A stretch of 64,000 nt of DNA from Hymenobacter polaris (GTDB lineage Bacteria; Bacteroidota; Bacteroidia; Cytophagales; Hymenobacteraceae): positions 2,356,001 to 2,420,000 of the forward strand of contig NZ_JABBGH010000001.1 in NCBI RefSeq assembly GCF_012927305.1. The letters are read 5' to 3'. The notes beneath the pieces were generated by a model. It was not told where the DNA came from. It was given only the letters and a program-made list of their open reading frames with translations, and did not search any database. A program made the translations under genes and the position numbers. Positions 28,028-37,280 of the stretch are shown in pieces (position 1 is the stretch's first letter; the number at the start of each line of letters is the position of its first letter).

Positions 28028-29218
28028 CTAGGAGGTAGCGCCTATTTGCTGACCAGCCCGGCGCAGGCATTCCTCAATGCCGTGAAAGAAGGGATTTAGC
28101 AACTGGGCCTGCTTAAAATCCGCCAAGGCCGCAGCGAAATCATCTTGTTCAAGGTAGTAGAGACCCCGGTTGCGGTAGCCATAAACTTCGGTTGGACTGA
28201 GCGTCAAGCTATGCGTAATATCAGCTAATGCTTTAGCTGAGTGGCCTAGCCGCAACCACGCCAACCCCCGGTTGGCGTAGGCATAAGCCAACTCTATTTC
28301 AAGGGCAATGGCGTGGTCAAAATCGGCTAAGGCTGCTTCTTGCTGGCCCAGTAGACTGCGCGTATAGCCCCGGCTGTTGTAAGCGGCATAGTACGGAGCT
28401 GGCTGCGTAAGAAGCTGCTTATAGATGGCCAAAGCCTCCGTATATCGACCCTGCCACGCTAATAAATTAGCGCGGATAAGGAGGTCTTCGTCGGTAAAAT
28501 CCTGGGCAAGTTCCTGTTCGAGGCGCTGGCTACTGGCTAATGCGGCATCCAACTGACCGCTTAGCCAATAGCTATTCAGCAGGTTACGCAGTATCCAAGC
28601 TTCGAGCGGGGACTGTTGAGCTAGGATTACATATAGCTGAGCACATTCGGCGTAGCGGCCGGCTTCGGCATGTTGCTGCGCCTGCGCCGCTAGGCGATAT
28701 TGCTGGCGATGGCGCAAATAATGCCGTATCTGTGCTCCATCATTCAAGACCTCGCGGCCATTGGCCAATTTTACTTGGTTACCCCGAAGCAAATTGGTCA
28801 GCATACTCCAAAAAGCAAGAAAAGCAGTTAGAAACAGAGGAAGCCGCCACCAGCCGTTGGGGTATTGCATACTTATGTAGAAGCCTAGCCCACTCACGAG
28901 CATCGGCAAGACGGGGCCAGCCAGCAAAATCAAGATATTTTGCCAGGCGCTCGCTACTGGCTCGTGCTGGCAATAGCCGCCACTACGGCGCCACAGCCGG
29001 GGATTCAGGTGCAAGTACAAGCGCAGCCGCCCTAGCCGCAACTGCCGGCTGGGTGCTGCGAGCCCATATGACCCTACATAAGCCTCTACTGGCCCGGTGG
29101 TGATAGCTAGTGCTGCTATAGCGTGCCCCAGTTCGTGCAGCAGAGTAATGAGATAGTAGCATATAGCCAGTGCTACTGGATACGCCAATAGGCACGCCGC
29201 AGCGAGTAACAGGTCCAT
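28028..29218 (-). CDS. Membrane M50-type metallopeptidase with C-terminal TPR repeats
   Basis: 396 residues. The first about 180 hold several membrane segments, with HELGHAIAALAI near residue 28 as the zinc motif of site-2-protease-like enzymes. About 200 residues of tetratricopeptide repeats follow, for example AYNSRGYTRSLLGQQEAALADFDHAI and AYANRGLAWLRLGHSAKAL. The base composition is clearly AT-richer than its neighbours, which suggests later acquisition. The second metal motif (NxxPxxxLDG) is not obvious, so activity is uncertain. It is divergent from the SDR gene; substrate unknown. Confidence 0.75.
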   Translation of the reverse strand: MDLLLAAACLLAYPVALAICYYLITLLHELGHAIAALAITTGPVEAYVGSYGLAAPSRQLRLGRLRLYLHLNPRLWRRSGGYCQHEPVASAWQNILILLAGPVLPMLVSGLGFYISMQYPNGWWRLPLFLTAFLAFWSMLTNLLRGNQVKLANGREVLNDGAQIRHYLRHRQQYRLAAQAQQHAEAGRYAECAQLYVILAQQSPLEAWILRNLLNSYWLSGQLDAALASSQRLEQELAQDFTDEDLLIRANLLAWQGRYTEALAIYKQLLTQPAPYYAAYNSRGYTRSLLGQQEAALADFDHAIALEIELAYAYANRGLAWLRLGHSAKALADITHSLTLSPTEVYGYRNRGLYYLEQDDFAAALADFKQAQLLNPFFHGIEECLRRAGQQIGATS

Positions 29219-29322
29219 ACTTGACTGCTTAGGTGATTACCAGCAAAGATGAGGTCAGCACCGAAGACCTACAAACACCTGAGCCGTGCAACCTTTCGGG
29301 CCCTAAATGCATACAGAGGAGC

Positions 29323-30369
29323 ATGAAGTCTTCCCACCAAAAATCGTCTTCCTCGTGGCTGTGGCTGGCCGGCCTGAGCGCGGCTGCCATTGCTACCTCC
29401 GTGTGGCGCAACCGCCGCGGCTCGTATGAGCTTACCGGGCGCACCGTGCTCATTACCGGCGGCTCTAGGGGCCTAGGGCTGGTGCTGGCCCGCCGCGCCG
29501 TAGCCGAAGGTGCCCGCGTGGCCATTTGCGCCCGCGACGAGGAAGAGCTGGACCGCGCCCGGCGCGACCTGCTGCGCTACGGCGGCCCCAATGCCCAGGT
29601 GCTGGCGCTAGCCCGCGACTTAATTAACCCGCTGGAAGTAAAGGCCCTGGTGCAGGAAGTAGAGCAGCAGCTAGGCAGCATCGACGTGCTGGTAAACAAT
29701 GCCGGCGTGATTGTGGGCGGTCCGCTCGAAAATATGGACGCCCGCGATTTTGAGGACGCCATGAACACGCACTTCTGGGCGCCCTTCCACACCATGCAGG
29801 CCGTGCTACCGGGCATGAAGCAGCGCGGCGAGGGCCGCATCGTCAATATTTCGTCGCTGGGGGGCAAGGTGGCCATTCCGCACCTCTCGGCCTACAGCGC
29901 CAGCAAGTTTGCGCTGGTAGGCTTGTCCGAAGGCTTCCGGGCCGAGCTAAGTCAGTACGGCATTTACGTGACGACCGTGTGCCCCGGCCTGCTGCGCACC
30001 GGCAGCGCCGAAAACGCCGATGTGAAGGGCCAGCACGAAAAGGAGTACGCCTGGTTTGCCATTGCCGACGCGCTGCCCGGCTTCACGATGAGCGCCGAGC
30101 AAGCCGCCCGCCGCATTTGGAACTCGATGCGCCGCGGCGACGCCGAGCTGATTCTATCGCTGCCGGCCAAGCTGCTGGCGGGCTTCCACGGCCTGGCCCC
30201 CGGCACCACTACCGACATCCTGGCCTGGGTAAACCGCGCCCTGCCCGCCACCGGCGAGAGCGCCATTGCTAACGAGCGCCGCAAAGGCTACGAGGTCGAA
30301 ACTCCGCTCACCAAGTCGTTCCTCACCAAGCTCAACCGCGACGAGGCCGCCCGCAACAACGAAAACTAA
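29323..30369 (+). CDS. SDR family NAD(P)-dependent oxidoreductase with N-terminal membrane anchor
   Basis: 348 residues from ATG 29323, which has a GAGGAG purine run just upstream; the frame is open 30 codons further up. SSSWLWLAGLSAAAIATSVW looks like a membrane anchor. The SDR core has TGGSRGLG near residue 48, NNAGV near 130 and YSASK near 195. A C-terminal extension of about 70 residues follows the core. The substrate is unknown. Confidence 0.85.
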   Translation: MKSSHQKSSSSWLWLAGLSAAAIATSVWRNRRGSYELTGRTVLITGGSRGLGLVLARRAVAEGARVAICARDEEELDRARRDLLRYGGPNAQVLALARDLINPLEVKALVQEVEQQLGSIDVLVNNAGVIVGGPLENMDARDFEDAMNTHFWAPFHTMQAVLPGMKQRGEGRIVNISSLGGKVAIPHLSAYSASKFALVGLSEGFRAELSQYGIYVTTVCPGLLRTGSAENADVKGQHEKEYAWFAIADALPGFTMSAEQAARRIWNSMRRGDAELILSLPAKLLAGFHGLAPGTTTDILAWVNRALPATGESAIANERRKGYEVETPLTKSFLTKLNRDEAARNNEN

Positions 30370-30396
30370 GCAGCCAGCGAAAACTGCCCATACCAG

Positions 30397-30430
30397 TGCC
30401 CTAGGCCGTAGCAACCGCTCGCCTAGGGCA
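30397..30430. repeat. Hairpin made of two CCTAGG sites
   Basis: TGCCCTAGGC and GCCTAGGGCA pair perfectly around a 14-nt loop, 28 bp after the SDR stop. No T run follows, so it is not a classical terminator. Confidence 0.6.
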
Positions 30431-30592
30431 TGGCGCGCTAACCCAATAACTGCTACTACGCAGCTGCCCGGCCCTTAGCCGCCAGGGCGAGCCCTAGGGG
30501 GACGAGCATAACCAACGCATTGCCACCGAGCTTAGTAAGCCTTACTTTCGGCCCTTAACTCCGTGCGCTAGCCGGGGCTTGCTTGTGAATTT

Positions 30593-32200
30593 ATGCACGA
30601 TACGCTACTGCTCTGCCTGGGCTTGCTGCTGGCCGTGTGCCTGCTAGTGGGTTTAAGCCAACGCCTGCGGGTGGCCTACCCTATTCTGCTGGTGCTGGGG
30701 GGCCTAGGGCTCAGCTTGCTGCCCGGCCTGCCCCTGGTTCGCATTAACCCGGATTTGATTTTTCTGGTTTTCCTGCCTCCGCTGCTTTACGAAGCGGCCT
30801 GGACCACATCGTGGAAGGATTTCTGGCGCTGGCGGCGGGTAATTCTATTTTTTGCCTTCGGCATGGTGCTGCTCACGGCGGCTTGCGTGGCGCTAGCAGC
30901 GCGGGCGTTTATTCCGGGTTGCACGTTGGCGCTGGGCTTCGTGCTGGGCGGCATCGTGTCGCCCACCGATGCCGTGGCCGCTACTTCCATTATGCGTAGC
31001 ATGGGTTTGCCGCGCCGGTTGCTGGCTATTTTGGAAGGCGAGAGCCTGGTAAACGACGCCAGCGGCCTGGTAGTCATCCGGTTTGCGACGATGGCGGTGG
31101 TATCTGGCACCTTTGTGTGGCACCAGGCGGCCATGGGACTAGTACTGATGACGGGCGTGGGCATAGCGGTGGGCCTAGGGGTAGCGGGGGGCTTCTACGC
31201 CATTCACCGCTGGCTGCGCCCGGCGGCCAACCTCACCACCGTGCTCACCCTAACGGCGCCCTACTTGATGTACGTGCTGGCCGAGGGGGCCCACGGCTCG
31301 GGGGTGCTGGCCGTGGTGAGCGGCGGGCTGTTCCTATCTTATCATAGCCACACCGTCTTTTCGGCCACCGCCCGGCAGCAGGCCTACAGCACCTGGAACA
31401 CCCTAGGCTTCGTATTCAACGGCGCCGTGTTCATGCTCATCGGGTTGGAGCTGCCCGAAGTGGTAGCCGGCCTCGACGGCACCTCGCGCTGGCAGGCCGT
31501 AGAGTACGGCCTGCTTATCAGCGCCGTTATTATTGGGGTGCGGCTGGTAGCGGCCCTGGCAGGCTCACCGTTCAGCACCTTTATGAGCCGCTTCATCACG
31601 GTAGCCGACGACCACCCCGGCTGGCGCGGCCCGCTAGTGGCCGGCTACTCGGGTATGCGCGGGGTGGTGTCGCTGGCCGCGGCGCTGGCCATCCCGCTGC
31701 TGGGCGCGGGCGGGCAGCCGTTCCCACTGCGCAACCTTCTCATTTTTATCACCTTCGTGGTTATTTTGGTCACGCTGGTCGGCCAGGGCCTCACGCTGCC
31801 GCTGCTCATCCGCTGGGTGGGCGGCGTGGAGGACCGCGACCACCTGCGCCCGGCCGCCGAGCAGCACCGCGCGCTGCAGCAGCTGCTGGCTCAAGAGTCG
31901 CTCACCGAGCTAGCCCAGCGCTACGACGGCCAGGCGCCCGCCAACGAGCTGCTCGACTTGCTTCAACACCACTACGAGTTGGCTGCCCACGCCGACGGCT
32001 CGCCCACTGCCGCCGATACCATAAGCGGCTACAACGCCGTACTGGCCGAGCTGCTGCGCACGCAGCGCCAGCGCCTCATGCAGCTACGCCAGCAAAATGA
32101 GTACGACGACGAAGTAATTCGCCAGCTGGAAAACGAGCTAGATTTGAAGGAGGAACTGGCGGCCTCGGTACTGCCTAGGGACACGGCGGCGCGGGAGTAG
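30593..32200 (+). CDS. CPA1-family Na+/H+ antiporter
   Basis: 535 residues. About twelve membrane segments fill the first about 410. PTDAVAATSIMRSMG and LEGESLVNDASGLV are the conserved ion-path motifs of bacterial NhaP-like CPA1 antiporters, including the two aspartates. A hydrophilic C-terminal tail of about 125 residues (EDRDHLRPAAEQH onward) is helical and probably regulatory. It exchanges cytoplasmic Na+ or K+ for H+. A GC-rich repeat follows. The 223-bp gap upstream (30370-30592) holds a CCTAGG hairpin and no gene. Confidence 0.92.
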   Translation: MHDTLLLCLGLLLAVCLLVGLSQRLRVAYPILLVLGGLGLSLLPGLPLVRINPDLIFLVFLPPLLYEAAWTTSWKDFWRWRRVILFFAFGMVLLTAACVALAARAFIPGCTLALGFVLGGIVSPTDAVAATSIMRSMGLPRRLLAILEGESLVNDASGLVVIRFATMAVVSGTFVWHQAAMGLVLMTGVGIAVGLGVAGGFYAIHRWLRPAANLTTVLTLTAPYLMYVLAEGAHGSGVLAVVSGGLFLSYHSHTVFSATARQQAYSTWNTLGFVFNGAVFMLIGLELPEVVAGLDGTSRWQAVEYGLLISAVIIGVRLVAALAGSPFSTFMSRFITVADDHPGWRGPLVAGYSGMRGVVSLAAALAIPLLGAGGQPFPLRNLLIFITFVVILVTLVGQGLTLPLLIRWVGGVEDRDHLRPAAEQHRALQQLLAQESLTELAQRYDGQAPANELLDLLQHHYELAAHADGSPTAADTISGYNAVLAELLRTQRQRLMQLRQQNEYDDEVIRQLENELDLKEELAASVLPRDTAARE

Positions 32201-32212
32201 TGCGGGCGTTCG

Positions 32213-32258
32213 CCCCCCCCCGGCCCCCTCTCCCCAGGGAGAGGGGGCCGGGGGGGGG
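32213..32258. repeat. Family G GC-rich palindrome, short copy
   Basis: CCCCCCCCGGCCCCCTCTCC and its complement, with no central spacer segment. It lies between the antiporter and ureC stop codons. Confidence 0.85.
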
Positions 32259-32265
32259 TACTCCG

Positions 32266-33984
32266 CTAGAACAAGTTATACAACTGCGCCAGCGGCAGCG
32301 TCTGCGCCGGCTCGCAGGTCAAATGCACGCCGTCCACCGTCACGCGGTACGTCTCCGGGTCCACCTCGATGTTGGGCAGGTAGTCATTAAGCGCCATGTC
32401 TTTTTTACCGACGCTGCGGCAGCCCTGTACCGGCAGCACCCGCTTGCTGAGGCCGTAGCCGGCTACTGTTTCCAGCGAGGCGCCCGATACGAAGGCGACC
32501 GAGCACGGCCCCACGGCCTGGCCATACGACCCGAACATAGGGCGCGAGAACGAGGGCTGCGGCGTGGGGATGGAGGCGTTGGGGTCGCCCATCTGGGCCT
32601 GCACGATGACGCCGCCCTTAAGCACCATCTCGGGCCTGGAGCCGAATAGGGCTGGCTTCCAGAGCACGAGGTCGGCCAGCTTGCCCAGCTCGATGGAGCC
32701 GATTTCGGCAGCCATGCCGTGGGCGCGGGCGGGGTTGATGGTGTACTTGGCCACGTAGCGGCGGGCGCGGAAGTTGTCGTGCGGGCGGCGGGCGGCGGCA
32801 TCCTCGGGCAGGGGGCCGCGCTGCCGGCGCATTTTGTGGGCCGTTTGCCAGGTGCGGGTGATGACCTCGCCCACCCGGCCCATGGCCTGCGAGTCGGACG
32901 AGATGATGCTCAGCGCGCCCATGTCGTGCAGGATGTCTTCGGCGGCGATGGTTTCGGGGCGGATGCGGCTCTCGGCAAAGGCCACGTCCTCGGGGATGTT
33001 CTTGTCGAGGTGGTGGCACACGAGCAGCATGTCGAGGTGCTCGTCCAGGGTGTTCACCGTGTAGGGCCGCGTGGGGTTGGTGCTGGAGGGAATGACGTTC
33101 GGCTCGCCGCAAATCTTGATGATGTCGGGGGCGTGGCCGCCGCCCGCGCCTTCGGTGTGGTACGAGTGGATGGTGCGGCCCTTGAAGGCAGCCACCGAGT
33201 TTTCCACGAAGCCGCTCTCGTTGAGCGTATCGGTGTGGATGCACACCTGCACGTCGTGCTGCTCGGCCACGGCCAGGCACTGGTCGATGGCGGCCGGCGT
33301 GGTGCCCCAGTCCTCGTGCAGCTTGAAGCCCAGCGCCCCGGCTTGCAGCTGCTCGGCCAGCCCCTCGGGCCGCGAGGTGTTGCCCTTGCCCAGGAAGCCG
33401 AAGTTCATCGGGAAGGCATCGGTGGCCTTGAGCATCATCTCGATGTAGAACGCGCCCGGCGTGCAGGTGGTGGCCGTGGTGCCGGCGGCCGGCCCGGTGC
33501 CGCCGCCCACCATCGTGGTCACGCCCGAGGCCAGCGCCTCGCCAAGCTGCTGGGGGCAAATGAAGTGGATGTGGCAGTCGATGCCGCCCGCCGTGAGGAT
33601 GTGCCCCTCGCCGGCCACCACCTCCGTGGTTACGCCCACCACCATGCCCGGCGTAATGCCCGGCATGATGTGCGGGTTGCCGGCCTTGCCCAGCCCCACG
33701 ATGCGCCCGCCCTTGATGCCCACGTCGGCCTTGTAGATGCCCGTGTAGTCGAGCACCAGCGCGTTGGTAATCAGCAGGTCCAGGGCCTCGGCGGGGCCGA
33801 TGCCGGCCGCCTGCCCCATGCCGTCGCGCAGGGTTTTGCCCCCGCCGAACTTGCATTCCTCGCCGTACACGCAGTAGTCGCGCTCGACCTCAATCAGCAA
33901 ATCGGTATCGCCCAGGCGCACCCGGTCGCCGGTAGTGGGGCCGTACATGGCGGCATACGCCTGGCGGGAAAGGGGGAGGGACAT
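32266..33984 (-). CDS. ureC: Urease alpha subunit
   Basis: A 572-residue full-length catalytic subunit. All active-site parts are present: the metal His pair in [14 protein letters not shown], the Lys carbamylation site in [12 protein letters not shown], His in [12 protein letters not shown] and [13 protein letters not shown], the flap [15 protein letters not shown] with its Cys and His, and the Asp in SSDSQAMGR. It hydrolyses urea to ammonia and carbamate with two nickel ions in the cytoplasm. An AT-rich foreign-looking gene separates it from the fused small subunit. No accessory genes lie downstream. Confidence 0.96.
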   Translation of the reverse strand: MSLPLSRQAYAAMYGPTTGDRVRLGDTDLLIEVERDYCVYGEECKFGGGKTLRDGMGQAAGIGPAEALDLLITNALVLDYTGIYKADVGIKGGRIVGLGKAGNPHIMPGITPGMVVGVTTEVVAGEGHILTAGGIDCHIHFICPQQLGEALASGVTTMVGGGTGPAAGTTATTCTPGAFYIEMMLKATDAFPMNFGFLGKGNTSRPEGLAEQLQAGALGFKLHEDWGTTPAAIDQCLAVAEQHDVQVCIHTDTLNESGFVENSVAAFKGRTIHSYHTEGAGGGHAPDIIKICGEPNVIPSSTNPTRPYTVNTLDEHLDMLLVCHHLDKNIPEDVAFAESRIRPETIAAEDILHDMGALSIISSDSQAMGRVGEVITRTWQTAHKMRRQRGPLPEDAAARRPHDNFRARRYVAKYTINPARAHGMAAEIGSIELGKLADLVLWKPALFGSRPEMVLKGGVIVQAQMGDPNASIPTPQPSFSRPMFGSYGQAVGPCSVAFVSGASLETVAGYGLSKRVLPVQGCRSVGKKDMALNDYLPNIEVDPETYRVTVDGVHLTCEPAQTLPLAQLYNLF

Positions 33985-33988
33985 AGTA

Positions 33989-34471
33989 TTAATCGGGATG
34001 CGTTGTGTAAATTATCTGGTTGATTTTATTGCCTGAGAATGTAATATCAAGCTCGTAAAACCCAGCGGTATCCTCTATCTTAATCTTGTTTGAAGCTCGG
34101 TATTTTTTTGGAATAAGTGCGCTTTTCTCTTGCAAGAGGAAGGGAATCAAGCTTGCAATAGCAGCAGCGTTAGTGAATTTGCAGCTGTATATAAATTGCT
34201 TTCCACCTACTTTGGCATTACCCGTTTTGTAGTATTTGATGGTATTGCCAGAGGAAGCAAACGTTACAAAACGCTCACCCTCTCCTAGTTGCTGAACTTT
34301 CTTGCTGAAGCCGTGTGGCTCAATTTCTAGATTAAGTCGGGTGACTTCTAGGGTGAATTTTTCAATGGTCTTGTAATCTTCTATGGCCAAAGGATTAGTA
34401 GATAAAACTCTTTGGCCAAAAGCAGAGGTCGCAACCACATAAAGTATAGTTGTTGAGAAGGTGAGTTTCAT
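33989..34471 (-). CDS. Hypothetical secreted protein inserted between urease genes
   Basis: 160 residues with signal-like N-terminus [20 protein letters not shown]. The rest is a small alpha/beta-looking domain with no family I recognise. The gene is strongly AT-rich compared with ureC and ureAB on both sides. Its stop lies 4 bp from the ureC start, so it sits inside the transcription unit. The atypical composition points to insertion by transfer. A link to urease is not supported by the sequence. Confidence 0.6.
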   Translation of the reverse strand: MKLTFSTTILYVVATSAFGQRVLSTNPLAIEDYKTIEKFTLEVTRLNLEIEPHGFSKKVQQLGEGERFVTFASSGNTIKYYKTGNAKVGGKQFIYSCKFTNAAAIASLIPFLLQEKSALIPKKYRASNKIKIEDTAGFYELDITFSGNKINQIIYTTHPD

Positions 34472-34502
34472 AGGTGAATCAGTTGAGGAGTGAAAACCTC
34501 AG

Positions 34503-35231
34503 TTACCCCAGCTTCCCCAGCGCCTGCTGCTTGCCGGCTTCATCCAGGGGGCCGCTGGTCCAGCCGTTGCCGCCGTACACGCGGCGCTCGCCGGCTAGGG
34601 CTACCAGTTGCACGCGCTTGCGCTCGCCCGGCTCGAAGCGCACCGCCGTGCCGGCCGGGATGTTGAGCCGGTAGCCGAAGGCCGCCGCCCGGTCGAAGTC
34701 CAGGCCGGGGTTGGTTTCGAAGAAGGGGTAGTGCGAGCCGACCTGCACCGGCCGGTCGCCCCGGTTGAGCACTTCCAGCTCGATTACCGCGCGGTTTTCG
34801 TTGAGGATGAGGTCGCCCTCGGCCAGCAGGTACTCGCCGGGCACGGGGGCGGGCGGGGCGGGCGCGGGGGTGGCGGCCGGGCGGCTGAGGCCGCTGCCGT
34901 AGAGGGCCAGCTCGGGGCGGCCGTGCTCGCGGCAGATGGGCTGGTGCACGGTCACGAGCTTGGTGCCGTCGGGGAAGGTGCCTTCTACCTGCACCTCGGG
35001 CAGCAGCTCGGCCACCCCGTCGAGCACATCGACGAACCCTAGGAGCTGCTTGCCCTTGTCCATGAGCGCGGCCACCGACTCGCCGTCGCGGATAAACTCC
35101 AGCAGCTGGGTGGCGAGTAGGGCGGCGGCCTCGGGGTAGTTGAGGCGCAGGCCGCGGGCGTAGCGCTTCTGCGCCACCACGCCGGCCTGGTGCAGTACCA
35201 GCTTGTCGAGGTCTTTGGGGGTAAGGTGCAT
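34503..35231 (-). CDS. ureAB: Fused urease gamma-beta subunit
   Basis: 242 residues from ATG 35231 ([20 protein letters not shown]); the frame runs on upstream but the gamma subunit begins here. Residues 1-100 are the gamma subunit ([32 protein letters not shown]). After a Pro/Ala linker near 115-130, residues 130-242 are the beta subunit ([50 protein letters not shown]). The fusion resembles Helicobacter UreA in arrangement. It assembles with UreC into the urease holoenzyme. Confidence 0.93.
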   Translation of the reverse strand: MHLTPKDLDKLVLHQAGVVAQKRYARGLRLNYPEAAALLATQLLEFIRDGESVAALMDKGKQLLGFVDVLDGVAELLPEVQVEGTFPDGTKLVTVHQPICREHGRPELALYGSGLSRPAATPAPAPPAPVPGEYLLAEGDLILNENRAVIELEVLNRGDRPVQVGSHYPFFETNPGLDFDRAAAFGYRLNIPAGTAVRFEPGERKRVQLVALAGERRVYGGNGWTSGPLDEAGKQQALGKLG

Positions 35232-35358
35232 GGCAGCCTGGGGGGTGTAGGGCACTAATGTAGGCGGCGGGGTAGCAAATCCCAAGGCGCGCCGACCCGG
35301 CCGGAGGCAAGTTGCGTATGCTAGCCCCGCCCGGCTACTACCGGCCGGGCCCGCCGCT

Positions 35359-35925
35359 ATGTCTGCTTCGCTGCTTGCCTGCCTGCGCGCGTTTGGCCCC
35401 ATTCCGCTGGCCGACGAGGCCCCGCTGCTGGCCGCCTGGCACCCGCGCCCGGCCGGCGAGGGCGAGTGGCTGACGGCCCCCAATACCGTATGCGAGGAAC
35501 TGTTTTTCGTGGTGCAAGGGGTATTGCGCATCACCGACGGCACGGGCCCGCGCGAAACCACGCACGCATTTCGCACCCAGGGCCAGCTATGCACGCTGCT
35601 GGCCAGCTTCGAGCGGCAGGAGCCCAGCCCGTTGCGCATCCAGGCCGCGTGCCCGGCGCAGGTGCTGGCCATCAGCCACGCCCGGCTAGCGGCGCTTAGC
35701 CAGCAGTTGCCCTACCTGCCCGCGCTGCTGCAGCGCCTCATCCAGCACGAACTGCTGGCGAAGCTGACCTTGCAGCGCGCCTACCTCGGCCAAGATGCTG
35801 CCGCCCGTTACCGCACTCTGCTGGCGCGGCAGCCCGAAGTGGCTCGGCAGGTACCCCAGCGCATGTTGGCCTCCTACCTGGGCATCACCCCGCAGTCGTT
35901 GAGCCGGTTGCGGCGGGCGGGGTAG
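35359..35925 (+). CDS. Crp/Fnr-family transcriptional regulator
   Basis: 188 residues. The N-terminal about 110 residues form a cyclic-nucleotide-binding-like barrel ([13 protein letters not shown]). The C-terminal end has a short DNA-binding helix ([19 protein letters not shown]), typical of the compact Crp-like regulators common in Bacteroidota. The effector is unknown, and residues for cAMP binding are not evident. It is divergent from the urease genes with a 127-bp gap, so control of urease is a reasonable inference. Confidence 0.8.
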   Translation: MSASLLACLRAFGPIPLADEAPLLAAWHPRPAGEGEWLTAPNTVCEELFFVVQGVLRITDGTGPRETTHAFRTQGQLCTLLASFERQEPSPLRIQAACPAQVLAISHARLAALSQQLPYLPALLQRLIQHELLAKLTLQRAYLGQDAAARYRTLLARQPEVARQVPQRMLASYLGITPQSLSRLRRAG

Positions 35926-36032
35926 CCCCACCCCCAGCCCCTCCCCTGCGGGGGAGGGGAGCCTGACGCTAGCGACCGCAAGGCTTGTGCCGCGGCTCCC
36001 CTGCCCCACAGGGGAGGGGCCGGGGGTGGGGC
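35925..36032. repeat. Family G GC-rich inverted repeat
   Basis: GCCCCACCCCCAGCCCCTCC pairs with the complement ending at 36032, around a 40-nt spacer. It starts on the last base of the Crp-type regulator gene. Confidence 0.9.
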
Positions 36033-36044
36033 TGCTTTTTACCA

Positions 36045-36073
36045 TTTGGTAACGCCCCCGCCCGCCACCTTTG
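36045..36073 (+). promoter_or_regulatory. Bacteroidota-type promoter for the MDR oxidoreductase
   Basis: TTTG at 36045-36048 and CACCTTTG at 36066-36073, with a 17-nt gap. The -7 element has C instead of T at its first base. An ATG at 36090 starts a 13-codon out-of-frame ORF that overlaps the real start. Confidence 0.4.
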
Positions 36074-36102
36074 CCGCGCATCAACCCCTATGAAGTCGCT
36101 GC

Positions 36103-37167
36103 ATGAAAGCTGCTGTGCTACGGGCGTTTAACACGCCGCTGGTACTCAAAGAATTGCCCGACCCGCAGCCCGGCGCGGGCGAGGCCGTGGTGGACGTGGT
36201 GGCCGCCCCAGTCATCTCCTACATGAATGAGGTACTGAGCGGCGCCCGCCAATACCCTCTGCTGCTGCCGCTGGCCCCTGGCATCGGCGCCATTGGCCGG
36301 GTGCGGGCGGTAGGCCCCGACGCCACCCGCCTCCAGCCCGGCGACTGGGTGCTCTGCGACCCCACCGTGCGCGCCCGCGACGAGGCCACCGCCCCCGACA
36401 TTATGCTGCAAGGCCTGATTGCGCCCTCGCCCGGCGCTCAGCGCCTGCAAGCGCACTTCCGCCACGGCGCCTTCGCCGAGCAAATCCTGGTGCCCCTCGA
36501 AAACGCCCTGCCCCTAGGGCCCATCGACGCCGCGGAGGCCGGCCGCCTGGCCGCCGCCATGAGCACGATGCTGGTGCCCTACGGTGGCCTGCTGGCGGCT
36601 GGCCTGCGTGCCGGCGAAACCGTGCTCATCAGCGGAGCTACCGGCCACTACGGCAGCGCCGGCGTGGCCGTGGCGCTGGCCATGGGCGCCGCCCACGTGG
36701 TAGCGCCCGGCCGCAACGAGGCCGTACTAGCCGAACTGGTGCGCCGCCACGGCCCGCGCGTGGTGCCCGTCGTGCTCACCGGCGACCAGGCCACCGACAC
36801 TGCCCGCATGCAGCAGGCCGCCGGCCCCCTCGACAAGGTGCTCGACATCCTGTCCCCGCTGCCCGACGCCGCGCCCGCCCAGGCCGCCGTAATGGCCGTG
36901 CGCCCCCGTGGCACCGCCGTGCTGATGGGCGGCCTGCGCGTGGGCCTCACCCTCAATTACGCCCACCTGATGCGCCACTCCATCACCGTGATGGGCCAGT
37001 ACATGTATTCGCCCGATGCCCCCGCCCGCCTGCTGGCCCTCGTGCGCGCCGGCCTGCTCCCGCTCGATGGCTTGGACGTGCGCAGCTTCCCCCTGGCGCA
37101 AGCCAACGAGGCGGTGGCCTACGCCGCTACCACCGGCCCCTTCGGCTACACGGTACTTACGCCCTAG
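36103..37167 (+). CDS. MDR-family zinc-free alcohol dehydrogenase/quinone oxidoreductase
   Basis: 354 residues starting MKAAVLRAFNTPLVLKELPD. The GroES-like half runs to about 150. The Rossmann half has ISGATGHYGSAGVAVALAMG near residue 178. The structural-zinc cysteines are absent. The sequence fits a divergent MDR oxidoreductase; substrate and cofactor preference are unknown. It is followed by a bidirectional terminator that faces the mod gene. Confidence 0.82.
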   Translation: MKAAVLRAFNTPLVLKELPDPQPGAGEAVVDVVAAPVISYMNEVLSGARQYPLLLPLAPGIGAIGRVRAVGPDATRLQPGDWVLCDPTVRARDEATAPDIMLQGLIAPSPGAQRLQAHFRHGAFAEQILVPLENALPLGPIDAAEAGRLAAAMSTMLVPYGGLLAAGLRAGETVLISGATGHYGSAGVAVALAMGAAHVVAPGRNEAVLAELVRRHGPRVVPVVLTGDQATDTARMQQAAGPLDKVLDILSPLPDAAPAQAAVMAVRPRGTAVLMGGLRVGLTLNYAHLMRHSITVMGQYMYSPDAPARLLALVRAGLLPLDGLDVRSFPLAQANEAVAYAATTGPFGYTVLTP

Positions 37168-37198
37168 GCTACGGCGGACACCAAATAGGTGCTAATTG

Positions 37199-37232
37199 AA
37201 ACGCCCCGGCCGCTAATCGGTCGGGGCGTTTG
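37199..37232. terminator. Bidirectional terminator between the oxidoreductase and mod
   Basis: AAACGCCCCGGCCG and CGGTCGGGGCGTTT form a 14-bp stem around CTAAT, with T runs at both 3' ends. Confidence 0.8.
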
Positions 37233-37280
37233 GTATGCATAGTAGAGTGGAAGGCGGGGTAATAAATAAGTAATAACTTG

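Noticed and set aside
35232-35672. N-terminal extension of the ureAB frame
   Set aside because: It runs antisense to the Crp-type regulator and adds no urease sequence; the gamma subunit begins at 35231.
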